Positions 37,665 through 38,792 of a DNA stretch of 38,792 nt are shown here, one piece after another. The stretch's first letter is position 1. Each line of letters starts with the position of its first letter. The notes under the pieces are model-generated. The model did not search any database. It was not told where the DNA came from and was given only the letters and a program-made list of their open reading frames with translations. The DNA is from a virus. The position numbers were made by a program, and so were the translations under genes. The stretch lies in the IMG/VR virus record IMGVR_UViG_3300028548_006240, positions 1-38,792 of that record, one strand, 5' to 3'.

Positions 37665-38792
37665 TTACAGTGCTGGTAAGCGCTGGATTATAATTGAGCT
37701 TTGAGCTTTGGAGCCGATAGCAGTACCTTCCAGGGATTGAGTTATGCTAGTTGCGCCGCCTATCTCCGGTGTTGCCGCAGTTAGAAACGTTTTAGGGTAG
37801 CTAAAGCTCATAGCACCATCAAGGCCGTTTAAAACAATATCAACTCTCGTCTCAACTTCATCAACAAAACGCTGAACCAAGTCAGTATTAGCCATAAAGC
37901 CTGACATTGACACTGTGTTAGTGGCTCGGCCACGTTCAATAAATGCTACGGCTTTGTTGCCTAGCTCAAATTGTGCGCTTGCTTCGTTATCGTTGGTTAG
38001 TGTTGAGCTTGTAATAAATGCCTCGACAGCACCATCAACACAAACTTTTCCGTCAACACCGGCAAATGCTCGGGTAGTTGTTTCAGCGTTAAAAGTTGAT
38101 CCAGCAGGTAAGCCGGTAAAGTCTTGCGAGCGACCCAGTAACGGAAATGACCCCGTAACTTGCGCATTAACTGCCACTTCAAAACTAAAGCCGGTGAACT
38201 CTACGCCCTTTGTAACCACGTATTGATCAACAGTGCCACACTTGCCACGGAACCAAGTTAAAACGCTCATGGTTGTACATAGTGAGCCTGTACCGATTGA
38301 ATCACCGGTATCAATATCAGTCGTTACAACTTCTGGCGTTAACGTGTGAGTAATTCCGCCGCCAGTTACTACCGAAGCAGTTACAGCGGTAACGATAAAC
38401 GGTAACGCGTTATCACCAGTCAAGCTATTGAATCGTATTAAATCACCAACTAAAACGCCATCAGAAACATAATCGCCAGCGGTACGAGTAAATGTTTTTG
38501 CCACTTCATCAACGGTAACTTCTATAGTTGATAATGACAATCCAGCGACCCAAGCCGACGACATGGCATTAGAAATTAGATCATCCTGTGAAGTCTGCGA
38601 TAATTCGACAGAGTATTCGCCCTGTGCTTGTTCGTTACCAACTCGAACGCCGGTGATTTCTCGCGAATCATCCAGCTCATCAGAGATTAAAGCATCTTTA
38701 ATAATTGAAGGTACGCCGCCAGTATTGCGGATCTTTGTCCAAGCCGGTGATGTTGGTGTTATGCCTGGGGTTGATTCCATCACAAAATAATG
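37665..38792 (-). CDS. Tail tube protein, C-terminal part (cut by right edge)
   Basis: The reading frame is open across the right edge, so the true start (MGTPFSGSN, by comparison with 339) lies outside. A full-length protein of about 387 aa is expected. It is beta-rich, with GKCGTVDQYVVTKGVEFTG and PLLGRSQDFTGLPAG matching Phage_tail_tube_2-type proteins; the C-terminus AQSSIIIQRLPAL is conserved in the group. It precedes the G chaperone as usual for the major tail protein. Confidence 0.82.
   Translation of the reverse strand, partial: HYFVMESTPGITPTSPAWTKIRNTGGVPSIIKDALISDELDDSREITGVRVGNEQAQGEYSVELSQTSQDDLISNAMSSAWVAGLSLSTIEVTVDEVAKTFTRTAGDYVSDGVLVGDLIRFNSLTGDNALPFIVTAVTASVVTGGGITHTLTPEVVTTDIDTGDSIGTGSLCTTMSVLTWFRGKCGTVDQYVVTKGVEFTGFSFEVAVNAQVTGSFPLLGRSQDFTGLPAGSTFNAETTTRAFAGVDGKVCVDGAVEAFITSSTLTNDNEASAQFELGNKAVAFIERGRATNTVSMSGFMANTDLVQRFVDEVETRVDIVLNGLDGAMSFSYPKTFLTAATPEIGGATSITQSLEGTAIGSKAQSSIIIQRLPAL
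38487..38792. repeat. Right copy of imperfect direct terminal overlap
   Basis: Matches 1-306 without gaps at about 90% identity; see the left copy. Confidence 0.9.

Noticed and set aside
1-38792. CRISPR array, insertion sequence, integrase, att site
   Set aside because: No regularly spaced repeats, no transposase or integrase motifs and no recognisable attachment core were found.

Overview
The window looks like an essentially complete genome of a tailed siphovirus-type phage of a gammaproteobacterium, about 38.5 kb and low in GC. Supporting this are lambda-style G/G-T tail chaperones with a -1 frameshift site, a TipJ-like tail tip, MuF, a DUF4055 portal, RecT plus a YqaJ exonuclease, a DnaC-like loader, NinG, Dam and a PapB-like regulator. 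No integrase, CI-type repressor, ParA/ParB or host gene was recognised, so lifestyle is undecided. The gene order closes into a circle: the tail tube gene runs off the left edge and its remainder enters from the right edge. The two edges share a 306-bp direct overlap that is only about 90% identical, with nearly all differences silent.

Layout. (1) 18.6 kb leftward to 1, then wrapping to 38.8-28.3 kb, is one long minus-strand series. It holds recombination genes (75-aa ORF, RecT, YqaJ, PapB-like, SSB-like), small membrane proteins, M15 endolysin, hypothetical proteins, holin, a putative virion protein, TerS, TerL, portal, MuF, scaffold, capsid, connectors, tail terminator, tail tube, chaperones, tape measure, tail tip and tail spike. 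A free-standing homing endonuclease lies among the connector genes. A plus-strand three-gene cassette (two membrane proteins and a lipoprotein) with its own promoter and terminator sits inside the head genes. (2) 19.1 kb holds a Cro-like regulator divergent from the recombination operon, with one operator overlapping both -35 boxes. (3) 19.36-23.38 kb is a minus-strand accessory operon (PAPS-reductase-like protein, Dam, small proteins). (4) 23.53-28.28 kb is a plus-strand early operon (RHH regulator, DUF6291-like replication protein, DnaC-like loader, two small HTH proteins, zinc proteins, NinG), ending in a strong terminator.

The least ordinary content is non-coding. A perfect 16-bp chromosomal-type parS palindrome forms the last codons of ninG although no ParB gene is present. 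Two gene-free stretches (18.59-19.10 and 21.94-22.60 kb) carry structured elements: tRNA-like elements wrapped in leader/trailer stems with a shared motif, and two elements whose paired arms are in A-B-A'-B' (pseudoknot) order. The first stretch would form a roughly 400-nt leader of the recombination operon.

All functional names are from reading motifs and gene order by eye; no database search was run.
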